64,000 nucleotides of DNA from Manihot esculenta (Eukaryota; Streptophyta; Magnoliopsida; Malpighiales; Euphorbiaceae): positions 15,066,263-15,130,262 of the forward strand of contig NC_035169.2 of assembly GCF_001659605.2 (NCBI RefSeq), written 5' to 3'. Of this stretch, positions 36,101 to 46,052 are shown one piece after another (the stretch's first letter is position 1; each line of letters opens with the position of its first letter). Made by a program: the position numbers and the translations under genes. The notes beneath the pieces were generated by a model. The model was not told the DNA's origin, searched no databases, and worked only from the letters and a program-made list of their open reading frames with translations.

Positions 36101-36350
36101 GCTCCTATGACCAGACTGACCAAGAAGAACTAGAGGTTTGTGTGGTCTGAGCAGTGTGAGGAAAGCTTTGAAGAGCTGAAGAAAAGGTTGACGTCAGCAC
36201 CGGTGTTAGATTTGCCTACCAGTAATGAAGACTTCACAGTATTTTGTGATGCGTCCCGTGTGGGACTAGGTTGTGTGTTGATGCAAAATGAGAGGGTAAT
36301 TGCTTATGCTTCTAGGTAGCTGAAGAAGCATGAGTTGAATTATCCCACAT
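33175..36350 (+). pseudogene. gag-pol: Element C gag-pol, broken and truncated
   Basis: The ATG of MRGTRRSA is followed at once by TGA (CGA in relatives). Further damage includes frame changes and stops in the Pro-rich gag segment (33390-33596), TAG for Trp at about 34384, and TAG codons for Gln at about 36082, 36133 and 36318. Between these, capsid (33720-34200), both zinc-knuckle motifs ([14 protein letters not shown] near 34503), protease MDPGASHSF (about 34797) and reverse transcriptase are readable. The catalytic FIDD is FIYD here (GAT to TAT at 35817-35819), which removes a metal-binding Asp. The frame stops matching in RNase H at the junction near 36350. The copy is dead. Confidence 0.93.
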
Positions 36351-38407
36351 AACCTTTTTAACTACCAACAATAATAAAACTGTAGACAATGGTGAAAGGA
36401 TCGTATCCACAGGGAATTGACACTTACTTACCTCTCTTGTTAGGACCAAATAAAATAAAATAAAGTGCAAGTGCATGTAAAGTAAAAATGGGGGTTTTGA
36501 AATTGATTTGATTATACTAATAAAAAGAGCAATTAAAAAGAAAGCAGATGGTAAATTAAGGATGTAACAATAATGGTAAAAACTCTAGTTGAAGATTCAG
36601 ATTCACTTTAGTTGATGGGATTGATCATTGACTCATATGTTCCTTTGTTTGATTCAATAAATTGGCCATGGAGATTGAAGAAGCTTCTCACCTCCATTAT
36701 CTCTCCTTAGATTAAATCAATTAGGGAATATCCTCCAATTAATTACTAATTAACAAGTTGTCAAAGAACATCTTTGAGCCTTAGGCCTTTTACAACAGTC
36801 AATCGCATTAAGAAATAGAGAGGACCAATTCTAGTTACCCAAATGTATGGAGACAACACTAGATCATGCAATTCCCTTGGTTGTGCACCAAGTGTTCTTC
36901 TGTTTGAACAATTCAAACAATTACGGACTAAAAATCATTCAAACTAACAATATATTACATTGCATCAAAGAATCAATGTAGATCTTAAATAACAAAGCAA
37001 TAATGTCTCAAAGCATGAAATCACAAGAATACTGAATAACAAAAGATTAACAATGTAGTCCAAGTCTCTCAATCCACAATACAACTAAAGCTTCACTTAT
37101 TCTTCAACTAGAATGAAAAGGTTTCAGCTACTCATGGCTGAAACAAAAACCAAAAAGAAAGGTAGAAGAAGAGAAGAAGAAGCCGAAGGAGGTGGAGGCG
37201 CGGCGATCTTGCTTGATCCGGATGGGAGAAAGAGAAGAGTCTGAGAGAGTCTAAAAAACATGGCTGCCAATGAGAGTACCTTTTTATAGAGATTAGATGC
37301 TGCCCTAGGTCTTCCTTGCTTCCTAATTAGTGTAGAGGCTGCCCATAATACTGCCCAATTTGTTGCAGAAGAGGAAAGAATCGGATTGCGAGGCTCTCAG
37401 ATGGAAGGTGGCGTGCAGATGGCTTTCAGAATAGGAAAGGAGCGTACCTTGTGCTGGAAAAGGAAGGAAGAGTGATTCAAGGCTGCCAGAAGAGGAAGAT
37501 GGTGCGCGTAGGTCTTCATAAGGCAGGTGTGCGCGCAGCTTGAACCAGATCAGGAAGGAGAGGCGCACGGATTGTGTTCTGCAGAAGAGGCAGGTGCGCA
37601 GATGCTTCTGAATAGGAAGTATGAATTGTCCAGATTTCCTGTTTAGGTGGAGCCTCTTTTGAATCTTGAATCTGGACTAAATAAAGGCCAAGTGCATTGA
37701 GATTTCCTTCCTGAATAGAGAGTGGTGCGCGGATCATGCTGCAGAAGGAAGTTAGCGCGCGGTCATTGAATGCAGAAGGGAAAGTGCATCTGTCCAGTCT
37801 TTCCTTTTTAGGTGGAGCCTTCGTTTGAATTTTGAACGCTGAACGCAGAAGAGGCAAGTGTGCCTTCATGAGATCTTGCTGCCTAAATTGGAAGATATGA
37901 CTGCTGCAGTACGTGCACATCTTTAAACAAGGAAAGAGAGATCTGCAATTCGAATTTTAAATAATCTTCTGACTGAGCTTTCCTTATTTGCTTTTGCTTT
38001 CGCACTTTCCTCATTTGAAGACTTTCCTTTTCTGAAAACTTGCCTTATTTGAAAACTTTCCTTTCTTGGCACATTTCCTTTCTTGGCACATGTTCTAAAT
38101 AAGGCAGGAAAGATTCTGCAGTTCAAATTTCGGACAGTTTGCTGACTGTGCTTTCTGACTCTTTCCTTATTTGACACTTTCCATATATGAAAACTTTCTT
38201 TATTTGGAACTTTCCATATATGGAAACTTTCCTTTTCTGGAACTTTCCATATTTGGCACTTTTTGGCAGTTTTAAGAGCATTTTCTCCAGATTGTCTTTT
38301 CACACCTAGTTTCTGCAAAACATGAACAAAACCACAAAATTAGGTAGAAAAGGTGCAAATAAACATCATTAAGATCATGATAATATGGCCTAAAATATGC
38401 TCTGTCA
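36351..38407 (-). repeat. Probable 3' LTR of element G
   Basis: On the minus strand it would start TGACAGAGC right after a GGTGTGGGGGT purine tract. It would end in the CCTGTGGATACGATCC-containing block (36390-36415), a motif common near the ends of Athila-type LTRs. The exact outer end is uncertain. Degenerate internal repeats occur at 37460-37900. Confidence 0.45.
38000..38265. repeat. Degenerate tandem array of CTTTCC / AAACTTTCC units
   Basis: Irregular repeats of about 18-25 bp, with CTTTCCTTATTTG and CTTTCCATATATGG variants, fill this part of the G LTR. They would lie near the start of the LTR in its own orientation (U3), where repeated enhancer units are common. The role is inferred. 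Confidence 0.65.
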
Positions 38408-38410
38408 AAT

Positions 38411-38423
38411 ACCCCCACACCTA
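38411..38423 (-). promoter_or_regulatory. Polypurine tract of element G
   Basis: The minus strand reads AGGTGTGGGGGT just upstream of the probable LTR start. A second similar tract (TTAGGTGTGGGGGTACG, 40545-40562) lies nearer pol and could be an extra internal plus-strand priming site. Confidence 0.55.
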
Positions 38424-38623
38424 ACCTTTTGTTTGTCCTCAAGCAAACAAACACAGTTAAACAAACTCTCTTTGCTTTGATCCTTTATTTCCACTTAAAC
38501 TCTTACTCTAGACCCCTATTTTGAAGTATTGCAATGAAGAATATATGCATCAAGGTTACTTACCTCTTTCCTTGTTTCTCTTTATTTACCATGGCTAGGA
38601 TTTGTTTTACTCAAGAGAGAGAT

Positions 38624-39870
38624 TGTAACAGCCCGAGTGGATTTGGCCCAAATTTCCCTTTGGAAATTAGGTCGCCTCCCCCACTGCTCGAACCCTTGAC
38701 CTCCCACTTTAAGGGAATAGTCTGGTGAGAGTGAGTACCAATTCTTCTAGATGTAACAGCCCGGCCCCGTACGACCGGCCCTGTTACCGCTCACAGCCCG
38801 TTACACCTCCTGGGGGCGGCCACTGTGAGCAGCTCTTAACATCCCTTCACCCTCACGGGTTCCAGGCAGGATTTGTCCCTCGGGGGAGCCAGTACGGCCC
38901 GCCCTAGCCCGAGTGGATTTGGCCCAATTCCTTCCTCTGGGAATTAGGTCGCCTCCCCCACTGCTCGAACCCTTGACCTCCCACTTTAAGGGAATAGTCT
39001 GGTGAGAGTGAGTACCAATTCTTCTAGTAGAAGAATTGGTACTCACTCTCACCAGACTATTCCCTTAAAGTGGGAGGTCAAGGGTTCGAGCAGTGGGGGA
39101 GGCGACCTAATTCCCAGAGGAAGGAATTGGGCCAAATCCACTCGGGCTAGGGCGGGCCGTACTGGCTCCCCCGAGGGACAAATCCTGCCTGGAACCCGTG
39201 AGGGTGAAGGGATGTTAAGAGCTGCTCACAGTGGCCGCCCCCAGGAGGTGTAACGGGCTGTGAGCGGTAACAGGGCCGGTCGTACGGGGCCGGGCTGTTA
39301 CATAAAAAGGCGCCTTTTTATGTAACAGCCCGGCCCCGTACGACCGGCCCTGTTACCGCTCACAGCCCGTTACACCTCCTGGGGGCGGCCACTGTGAGCA
39401 GCTCTTAACATCCCTTCACCCTCACGGGTTCCAGGCAGGATTTGTCCCTCGGGGGAGCCAGTACGGCCCGCCCTAGCCCGAGTGGATTTGGCCCAAATTT
39501 CCCTTTGGAAATTAGGTCGCCTCCCCCACTGCTCGAACCCTTGACCTCCCACTTTAAGGGAATAGTCTGGTGAGAGTGAGTACCAATTCTTCTAAGTAGA
39601 AGAATTGGTACTCACTCTCACCAGACTATTCCCTTAAAGTGGGAGGTCAAGGGTTCGAGCAGTGGGGGAGGCGACCTAATTTCCAAAGGGAAATTTGGGC
39701 CAAATCCACTCGGGCTAGGGCGGGCCGTACTGGCTCCCCCGAGGGACAAATCCTGCCTGGAACCCGTGAGGGTGAAGGGATGTTAAGAGCTGCTCACAGT
39801 GGCCGCCCCCAGGAGGTGTAACGGGCTGTGAGCGGTAACAGGGCCGGTCGTACGGGGCCGGGCTGTTACA
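38624..39870. mobile_element. Foldback-type element of inverted 275-bp units, TSD GAGAT
   Basis: The element is 1247 bp, begins TGTAACAGCCCG and ends CGGGCTGTTACA, and is flanked by the exact 5-bp repeat GAGAT (38619-38623 and 39871-39875). Inside are five copies of one GC-rich unit. They are a shortened plus copy (38624-38751), a plus/minus pair with 275-bp arms and a 1-bp spacer (38752-39026 and 39028-39302), an 18-bp palindrome TAAAAAGGCGCCTTTTTA (39303-39320), and a second plus/minus pair with 274-bp arms (39321-39594 and 39597-39870). Within a pair the arms appear to be perfect complements. The two pairs differ by a short patch (TTCCTTCCTCTGGG against TTTCCCTTTGG). A box-B-like GGTTCGAG occurs in each unit (39083-39090 for one). 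No protein is encoded. It is nonautonomous, and the family is unknown to me. Confidence 0.8.
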
Positions 39871-39875
39871 GAGAT

Positions 39876-40653
39876 CACACATGCACAAGTTCTTGTTCAA
39901 TTAAGACATATTTTAGCTTTCAGAGTGACTTGCCCTTACCTTAAGCGCTTTATTCAGACTTTTGCACTTTAATTTTGCTTGAAAAAGTCACCAACCTTTT
40001 GACGTGAAGGTATATATTTGTGATACCCACCCCCAGTTACTCAGTTGGTCACCTGTGCAAGTGGCTACTAGCTCTGTTCATAGTCTTTTGACCATTGGAA
40101 CAGTTTTTCATTGTGCTTTTGAAGTCTTGCCATTGCTGAATTTCTTTTCTTTTTCTCAATGATTTCGGCAAATCAACACTAATTGCTAAAACAAGTCATG
40201 TTAAGTTCATTCACACATCAATCAATTAATCCTCTCAAATGAGTGTCATCAATACATTTTTCACCATGGCAAGTTCAAAGATTCAATTCGAAAGGCAATT
40301 CCCAAAAATGAATATATCTCATTGCAATTGATTCAACATAGGTTTAAAGAGTTATCACATCAATGGGGTCATGGAAAGAAAGTTCATCCAACATAGCTCA
40401 TCAGTTTGAGTAAAGCGAATCAAAAAGAAGAAGATTGTGGTTGTGTGTGTTATTGAAAGGAAACGCAAACTGAAAGGGAAAAAACTGAAAGGAAAACGCA
40501 AATTGAAAGGGAAAAATGTGTCTAAAGCAAAAATTTAAAATGTCGTACCCCCACACCTAATTCATGCATTGTCCTTAATGTATAAGAAACATAAAAGAAC
40601 AAAGAAACTGAGTACTTCCCTTTGGTGTGGTTGGCATGGTGCGATGAGCCTAT
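39876..40653. other. Noncoding stretch of element G between pol and LTR
   Basis: No coding sequence is recognised. A short direct repeat (GAAAGGAAAACGCAAATTGAAAGGG-type, two to three units) lies at about 40455-40515, and a GGTGTGGGGGT purine tract on the minus strand at 40545-40562. Athila elements usually carry a long noncoding region here. Confidence 0.5.
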
Positions 40654-41093
40654 TCAGAGTGAGTGACGATCTAGTGGAATTTCTTCCACTAGTTGCACTG
40701 TAAATCCTTCATAGAATGGCTTCAGACGATGGCCATTCACCTTGAATTGCTTCCCTGTATCTATACTGCGAATGTCTACTGCTCCATGAGGGTAAGTGTG
40801 CTCAACAATGAATGGTCCAATCCACCTAGACCGTAGCTTTCCTGGAAACAATTTCAAACGAGAATCATAAAGTAAGACTTTATCACCAATCTCAAAATGC
40901 TTCCTTGAAATTCGGTTGTCATGGGAGGCCTTGATCTTGGTTTTGTAGTCCTATGAAGTGTCATATGCATCTCTTCTTATCTCTTCCAGTTCTTGCAGTT
41001 GCAACTTGCGATGGTGTTCGGCTTCCTTCAGATCCATGTTGCAATTCTTGACAGCCCAATAGGCCTTGTGTTCTATTTCAACTGGAAGGTGAC
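40654..41093 (-). pseudogene. Athila-type integrase C-terminal end
   Basis: The minus frame reads HLPVEIEHKAYWAVK, then an acidic/basic helical stretch (LQLQELEEIRRDAY). Next come a stop (TAG, 40951-40953), [20 protein letters not shown], and [15 protein letters not shown] with a C-terminal [11 protein letters not shown]. This is the hallmark end of Athila-lineage integrases (GPF/Y module). The frame is cut upstream by the E LTR at 41094, so the catalytic core is not in the window on this side. The in-frame stop shows the gene was dead or has died. Confidence 0.85.
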
Positions 41094-43273
41094 TGTAATA
41101 CCCGGCTAGACTCAGGTATCGGAATTCCTACCGTCCGGTGGAATCTCGGATGTCGGAAGCCTCTAGTAGGGTAAAACCATGTTTTTATGAAATGTTTTAA
41201 TGTGTTTTATGTTTTAAGCATGAAAGAAAATGAGTTTTTGCATAAAAATAGCATTGGAGGAAAACGCAGGTTCGGCCGCCGAACCTCAAGTTCGGCCGCC
41301 GAACATGGCATGCATGCGGAGGCACATTCGGCCCCCGAACGTGGTCTGGCCAGCCACTATAAAAGGGTCCCTTAGCCGAAAACGGGCGAGCTTTTCCCCA
41401 TTTTCGGCCAAGGTGAGCTCTTCGCCGTCCCTCACCCATCTTTGATGTTCTTCCTCTAGATCTTTCAAGATTTTTCATTTGTTTTAACTTGATTTTGAAG
41501 ATTTAAGCTTTTGAGCAAAGTTTTGGAGCTTGGAGGTTCAAGAACTCAATATCTCCCAACTCCGAGTTTTTGGTCGTCTCTCTCGATCTTTAAGAGGTAA
41601 GAGCCGATCTTAAGCTCATTGCATGTTTTAAGTAAGTTTTAAGTAGATCTATGGGGGTAGAATGCATGTTTAGGTTATGGTTATGTTTTTGGAGTTTATG
41701 GGTATAAATGTATGTTCATGAACAATGTGAGTTTCTTGATGTGTTATAGATGGGGTTTATGTTGGTTTGAGACCCCTAGGAACATGTATGCTTGTGTTTG
41801 TGTGTTGTAGAATAGGTTTAATGCATGTTGGAAAGGTTTGGAGGCGAAATGTGCAAAGGGAGCCAAGTTTCTGCCCTTTGGCAGAAACCAAGTTCGGCAG
41901 CCGAAGGACTTTCGGCCGCCGAACATGGCTGGGGAAGCAGCCTTTCGGCTGCCGAAGCTTGCCCCCGAAAGGAGACTTTCATCTCTATCTGGCAGTTTCG
42001 GCCGCCGAAAGTGTCGCCGAACATGCATGAATTTCGTCTCTGTCTGGGAATTTCGGCCGCCGAAGGTGCCGCCGAACCTGCCTGACTTTCGGCTCTGGAG
42101 GGACTTTCGGCCGCCGAACCTGCCGCCGAAAGTGCCCTGTCCAGGCCTCCTTTGCATGATTTTGTATGGTCGTTTCATGATGTTTTAGGGGGTTTTTGGG
42201 GAGTAGTTTATAGTTATGTTCAGGTGTGTTTGGTCCCTCATTTGAGTCCACCTGTGTAGGTTCGGACCCGAGGAACCGAGGACCCCAGCAGTGAGTTCAG
42301 CTGCTTCGGTGTTGTCAGAGTCAGCCAGAGGTGAGTGGAACTAAACTTAATCTTTTAAATTAAATGTTTTATCATGTTTCATGCATCATGATTATGCAAT
42401 AGGATGATTGCATTAGTTTTCACGAATATGCCGCATTGCATCGATTGTTGTTGATGTGGGTGAATGTTGGATGACCCAATTAGTCAATGAAAGGAAGACC
42501 AGGACCCCATTCTACGGCCTGGCACAGAGTAAGGAAAGACCAGGACCCCATTCTACGGCCTGACACGGTTATGGGACTCAAAGACCAGGAGCCCAGAGGA
42601 GGCCCTGGGGCAATGGTAAGTAATGTATGCTATGACAGGAAGACCAGGACCCCATGCTACGGCCTGGCACAGAGTTAGCTTGGACTAATTGGTGACAAGT
42701 TCACCCAACCCTTATGTGAATTGTCTGTGTTATGATGCATTTCATAGAGCATAGTGTTAATATGTTTTATAGTTCTGCTCACTGGGCTTTTAGCTCACCC
42801 CTCTCCCTTTACCCCCAGGCTTGCAGGTGCAGTATAGAGCAGGAGTCCGGATAGAGTAAAGAAGTCCTGTTTATGTAATAGCTAGCAATGGACATGATCA
42901 AATTGTATTGTAATGTCTTATTCAGTATAGATATGTATTGAGATGATGTATATGGATGTTAGTGTGTGCTTGACCATAGATTGTTGTTATCCCTTTTATT
43001 ACATGATCTTAGAGATTTTATGATGTTTATGTAAACCAACTCAACATATGTTAGGTCACCCATTTGGGGGCACTGATGAGATCCCACAGAGGGATCAATG
43101 TTATGTTTATGTTATGCACAGGTTGAGTTTGGTTGATGTATATGGAAAGAAAAGTTTTAATTTTTATGTATATTGTTGATCATGTATGGGATTATACAGG
43201 TTTACAGGTTATAGGTCAGGCTTGCTACGGGTCCCGGCGGCCTTAAGTCGATCTGGATCCTAGCGCCGGTAGC
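41094..43273 (+). repeat. Element E 5' LTR, first part
   Basis: It is 2180 of 2203 bp. It has a TATA box at 41358-41367, donor-like CAAG/GTGAGC (about 41408-41417) and AAGAG/GTAAGAG (about 41590-41602). TTCGGCCGCCGAA clusters lie at 41272-41340 and 41893-42130. A minisatellite with GACCAGGACCCCATTCTACG runs from 42497 to about 42665. It stops abruptly at GCGCCGGTAGC, where D begins. Confidence 0.94.
41358..41367 (+). promoter_or_regulatory. Element E LTR TATA box
   Basis: TATAAAAGGG follows GGCCAGCCAC. With D inserted between this promoter and gag, a transcript would have to cross about 19.6 kb of antisense elements. Confidence 0.8.
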
Positions 43274-43750
43274 TGTAACGCCCCGGAAATCCGGACCGCT
43301 ACCGGCGCTAGGATCCGGGTCGACTTAAGGCCGCCGGGACCCGTAGCAAGCCTGACATAAAACCTGTAAACCTGTATAATCCCATACATGATCAACAACA
43401 TGCATAAAAATTAAAACTTTTCTTTCCATAAACATCAACCAAACTCAACCTGTGCATAAATATGAACATAACTTTGATCCCTCTGTGGGATCTCATCTGT
43501 GCCCTCAAAGGGTAACATAACCTGTGTTGAGCTGGTTTACATAAACATCATCAAAACCTCTAAGATCATGTATAAAAAGGGATACAACATTCTATGGTCA
43601 AGCACACACTAACATCCATAAAACTCATTACATAACTATACTGTACTTTTACATTACAATTTGATCATGTCCATTGCTAGCTATTACATAGGCATGACTT
43701 CTTTACTCTATCTGGACTCCCGTACTATATCCTGTACCTGTAAGCCTGGG
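43274..43750 (-). repeat. Element D 3' LTR, outer part
   Basis: These are the first 477 bp (plus-strand order) of the 3' LTR, differing from 60662-61138 at one site (TACATAAAC against TACACAAAC). They end at CTGGG, the target duplication of F. Confidence 0.94.
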
Positions 43751-45953
43751 TGTAACGCCCCGGAAATCCGGACCGCTACCGGCGCTAGGATTCAGGTCGG
43801 CTTAAGGCCGCCGGAAACCGTAGCAAGCCTACATACATCCTGTTTACCTGTTTAATCCCATACATGATCAACGAACATACATAAGAATTAAAAACTTTTC
43901 TTTTTCTTCATTTACCAAACTCAACCTGTGCATGCACTATGTTCATCATATACATAAACATTAATCCCTCTGTGGGATTTCATCAAAGCCTCGATGGGCA
44001 ATATATATCCTGTGTTGAGTTGGTTCACATATACATCATAAAATAAGATCATGTACATACCAAGGGATTAACATATACTATGGTCAAGCACAACTCTATC
44101 CTCAATAACATAATTACATAAACATAACTGTTCAAAACTTTACATTACATTCTTATCATTTGTCATGTCCACATACTCTAGCTATTACATATATATTACT
44201 TTTCTCTTCTTTTCTTCTCTATCAAACCCATACCTGCAAACCTGGGGTTAGGGGAGAGGGGTGAGCTAGATGCCCAGTGAGTAGAACTATATAAAAAAAT
44301 ATTTAAAACATGCTATAATGGAATGCATCATTGCACAAACATTTCACATCATGGAAGGACCGACCCAAAAATCCCTCAGCTTCATGCCCGGCCCTATTAT
44401 GGGCACCACAGGACTTCGTATTGCCCGGCCCTATTATGGGCACCACAGGACTTCGTAAATCGGAGCTATTGCCCGGCCCTATTATGGGCACCACAGGACT
44501 TCGTACACAGGACTAGTGAGTCGTGCAATGTCCCTCCTCATCAACCACAATATAATAATGCAATGTAGCATATTCGTGATTCTAATGCAAACATCCTATA
44601 TTATAGTCATGATGCATGAAACATGATAAAATATTCACTTTCTTAATTTAAAAGATTAAGTATAGTTCCACTCACCTCAGGCTGACTCTGTCAAACTCTC
44701 AGCAGCTGGCTCACTGCTGGGGTCCTTGGTTCCTCGGGTCCGAACCTACACAGGTGGACTCCAATGAGGGACCAACATATATAAACATAACTCTAATATA
44801 TATCCCCCAAAAACCCCCTAAAACATCCTGAAATCATCACATGAAAATATGCATGGAGTGGCTGAACAGGGCACTTTCGGCGGCACCTTCGGCGGCCGAA
44901 GTCCTGGACAGAGACGAAACTCGGGTAGGTTCGGCGGCACCTTCGGCGGCCGAAAGTGCCAGACAGAGACGAAAGTCTCTTTTCGGGGGCAACTTCGGCA
45001 GCCGAAAGGCCTGCCTCCCCAGCCATGTTCGGCGGCCGAAAGTACCTTCGGCTGCCGAACCTGGTTTCTGCCAAAGGGCAGAAACTTGGCTCCCTTTGCA
45101 CATTTCGCCTCCAAATCTATAAATCATGCATATTTTTCAACCAAAGCATGCATACAAGTTCCTAGGGGCCTCAGACATGCATATACCCCCTCTACAACAC
45201 TTCATTCATACACAATCAAGCTACATTGTTCATCAAAGCATCAAAACCATAAACTTATCAACAAACCTAAACATGCATCTCTACCCCATAGATCTTGCAT
45301 AAAACTTGTTTAAAACATAATGTAAGCTAGAGATCGACTCTTACCTCTTGAAGATCGAGAGTGGAGGCGATCTAACTTGGAGTTGGGAGAGATTGAGCTC
45401 CTTGGGTCTCCAAGTTCAAAACTTGCTCAAAACTCGTTTCAAAAGCTTAAAAACTTCAAAGCAAGATGAAGACTTGTTAAAACCATGAAAGATCTAAAGG
45501 AAACACTCAAGATCGAGGGAGGAGCGGCGGAGACTCACCTTGGCCGACAATGGGAGAGAAAAAGCTCGCCCGTGCGGACCAAGGGGACCCTTTTATAGTG
45601 GCTGGCCAGGCCACGTTCGGGGGCCGAATGTGCCTCCGTATCCATGCAATGTTCGGCGGCCGAACATAAGGTTCGGCGGCCGAACCTGCACTTCCCTCAC
45701 TTAGACTTTCGGGGGCCTAACGTGCCTCCCAAAGTCCATGCATGTTCGGCGGCCGAAAGTGAGTTTCGGCGGCCGAACCTGGGTTTTTCCTTAAAGAATT
45801 TTCATGCTAAAACTTATTTAAAATCATACTTAAAAACATTAAAAACATGAAAACATTTTATAAAAACATGCTTTTACCCTTCTAGAGGTTTCCGACACCC
45901 AAATTCCATCGGACGGTGGAAATTCCGATACCGGAGTCTAGTCGGGTATTACA
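43751..45953 (-). repeat. Element F 3' LTR
   Basis: TGTAACGCCCCGG (plus strand) to GTATTACA. It has a minisatellite of three 35-bp units (44386-44505), a TTCGGCGGCCGAA cluster (44875-45062 and 45610-45785) and a TATA box (45588-45597, minus). Confidence 0.96.
44386..44505 (-). repeat. 35-bp minisatellite in the F LTR, three units
   Basis: Units at 44386-44420, 44423-44457 and 44471-44505 start GCCCGGCCCTATTATGGGC, and each can itself form a GCCC/GGGC hairpin. The same array is at 51936-52055 in the other LTR. It occupies the place of unrelated minisatellites in B, A, C, D and E. Confidence 0.9.
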
Positions 45954-45989
45954 TTCTCCCCCCCTTAAGAACATTCGTCCCCGAATGTT
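45954..45989 (-). promoter_or_regulatory. Element F polypurine tract and stem-loop
   Basis: Minus strand: a GAACATTCG / CGAATGTTC hairpin (45968-45989), then TTAAGGGGGGGAGAA directly against the 3' LTR. Confidence 0.85.
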
Positions 45990-46052
45990 CCTCAACTAGT
46001 ACATGCATAGCAAAACAACATAACATACATATAAAACACATAGAGACTAACC

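Larger units (their letters stand above)
30767..36350 (+). mobile_element. Element C: Tekay-type retrotransposon, 3' part absent
   Basis: It has the 5' LTR 30767-32913, the primer site, and gag-pol up to the RNase H region, where homology stops at about 36350. The left flank GTTCA (30762-30766) should be half of its target duplication. Integrase, chromodomain and 3' LTR are not found before the window end. They may lie beyond the nested elements to the right, or may have been lost. Confidence 0.9.
36351..41093 (-). mobile_element. Element G: Athila-like Ty3/gypsy fragment
   Basis: A minus-strand integrase C-terminus (40654-41093), a long noncoding stretch, a GGTGTGGGGGT purine tract (38411-38423) and a probable 3' LTR (36351-38407) make up the 3' end of an Athila-type element. 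It abuts element C on the left and is cut by element E on the right at GTGAC. The left end lacks a clear TG/CA terminus, so this border may be a deletion junction rather than a clean insertion. A foldback element (38624-39870) sits in its noncoding part. Confidence 0.7.

Noticed and set aside
38725..39821. Mirror-image open frames in the foldback element as a gene pair
   Set aside because: The identical 60- and 83-codon frames on opposite strands follow simply from the perfect inverted repeat. They have no recognisable domain.
38752..39870. Treating the palindromes purely as an assembly artefact
   Set aside because: The GAGAT duplication at both outer ends, the patch difference between the two hairpins and the separate shortened unit argue for a real element. 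It remains a point to verify with long reads.
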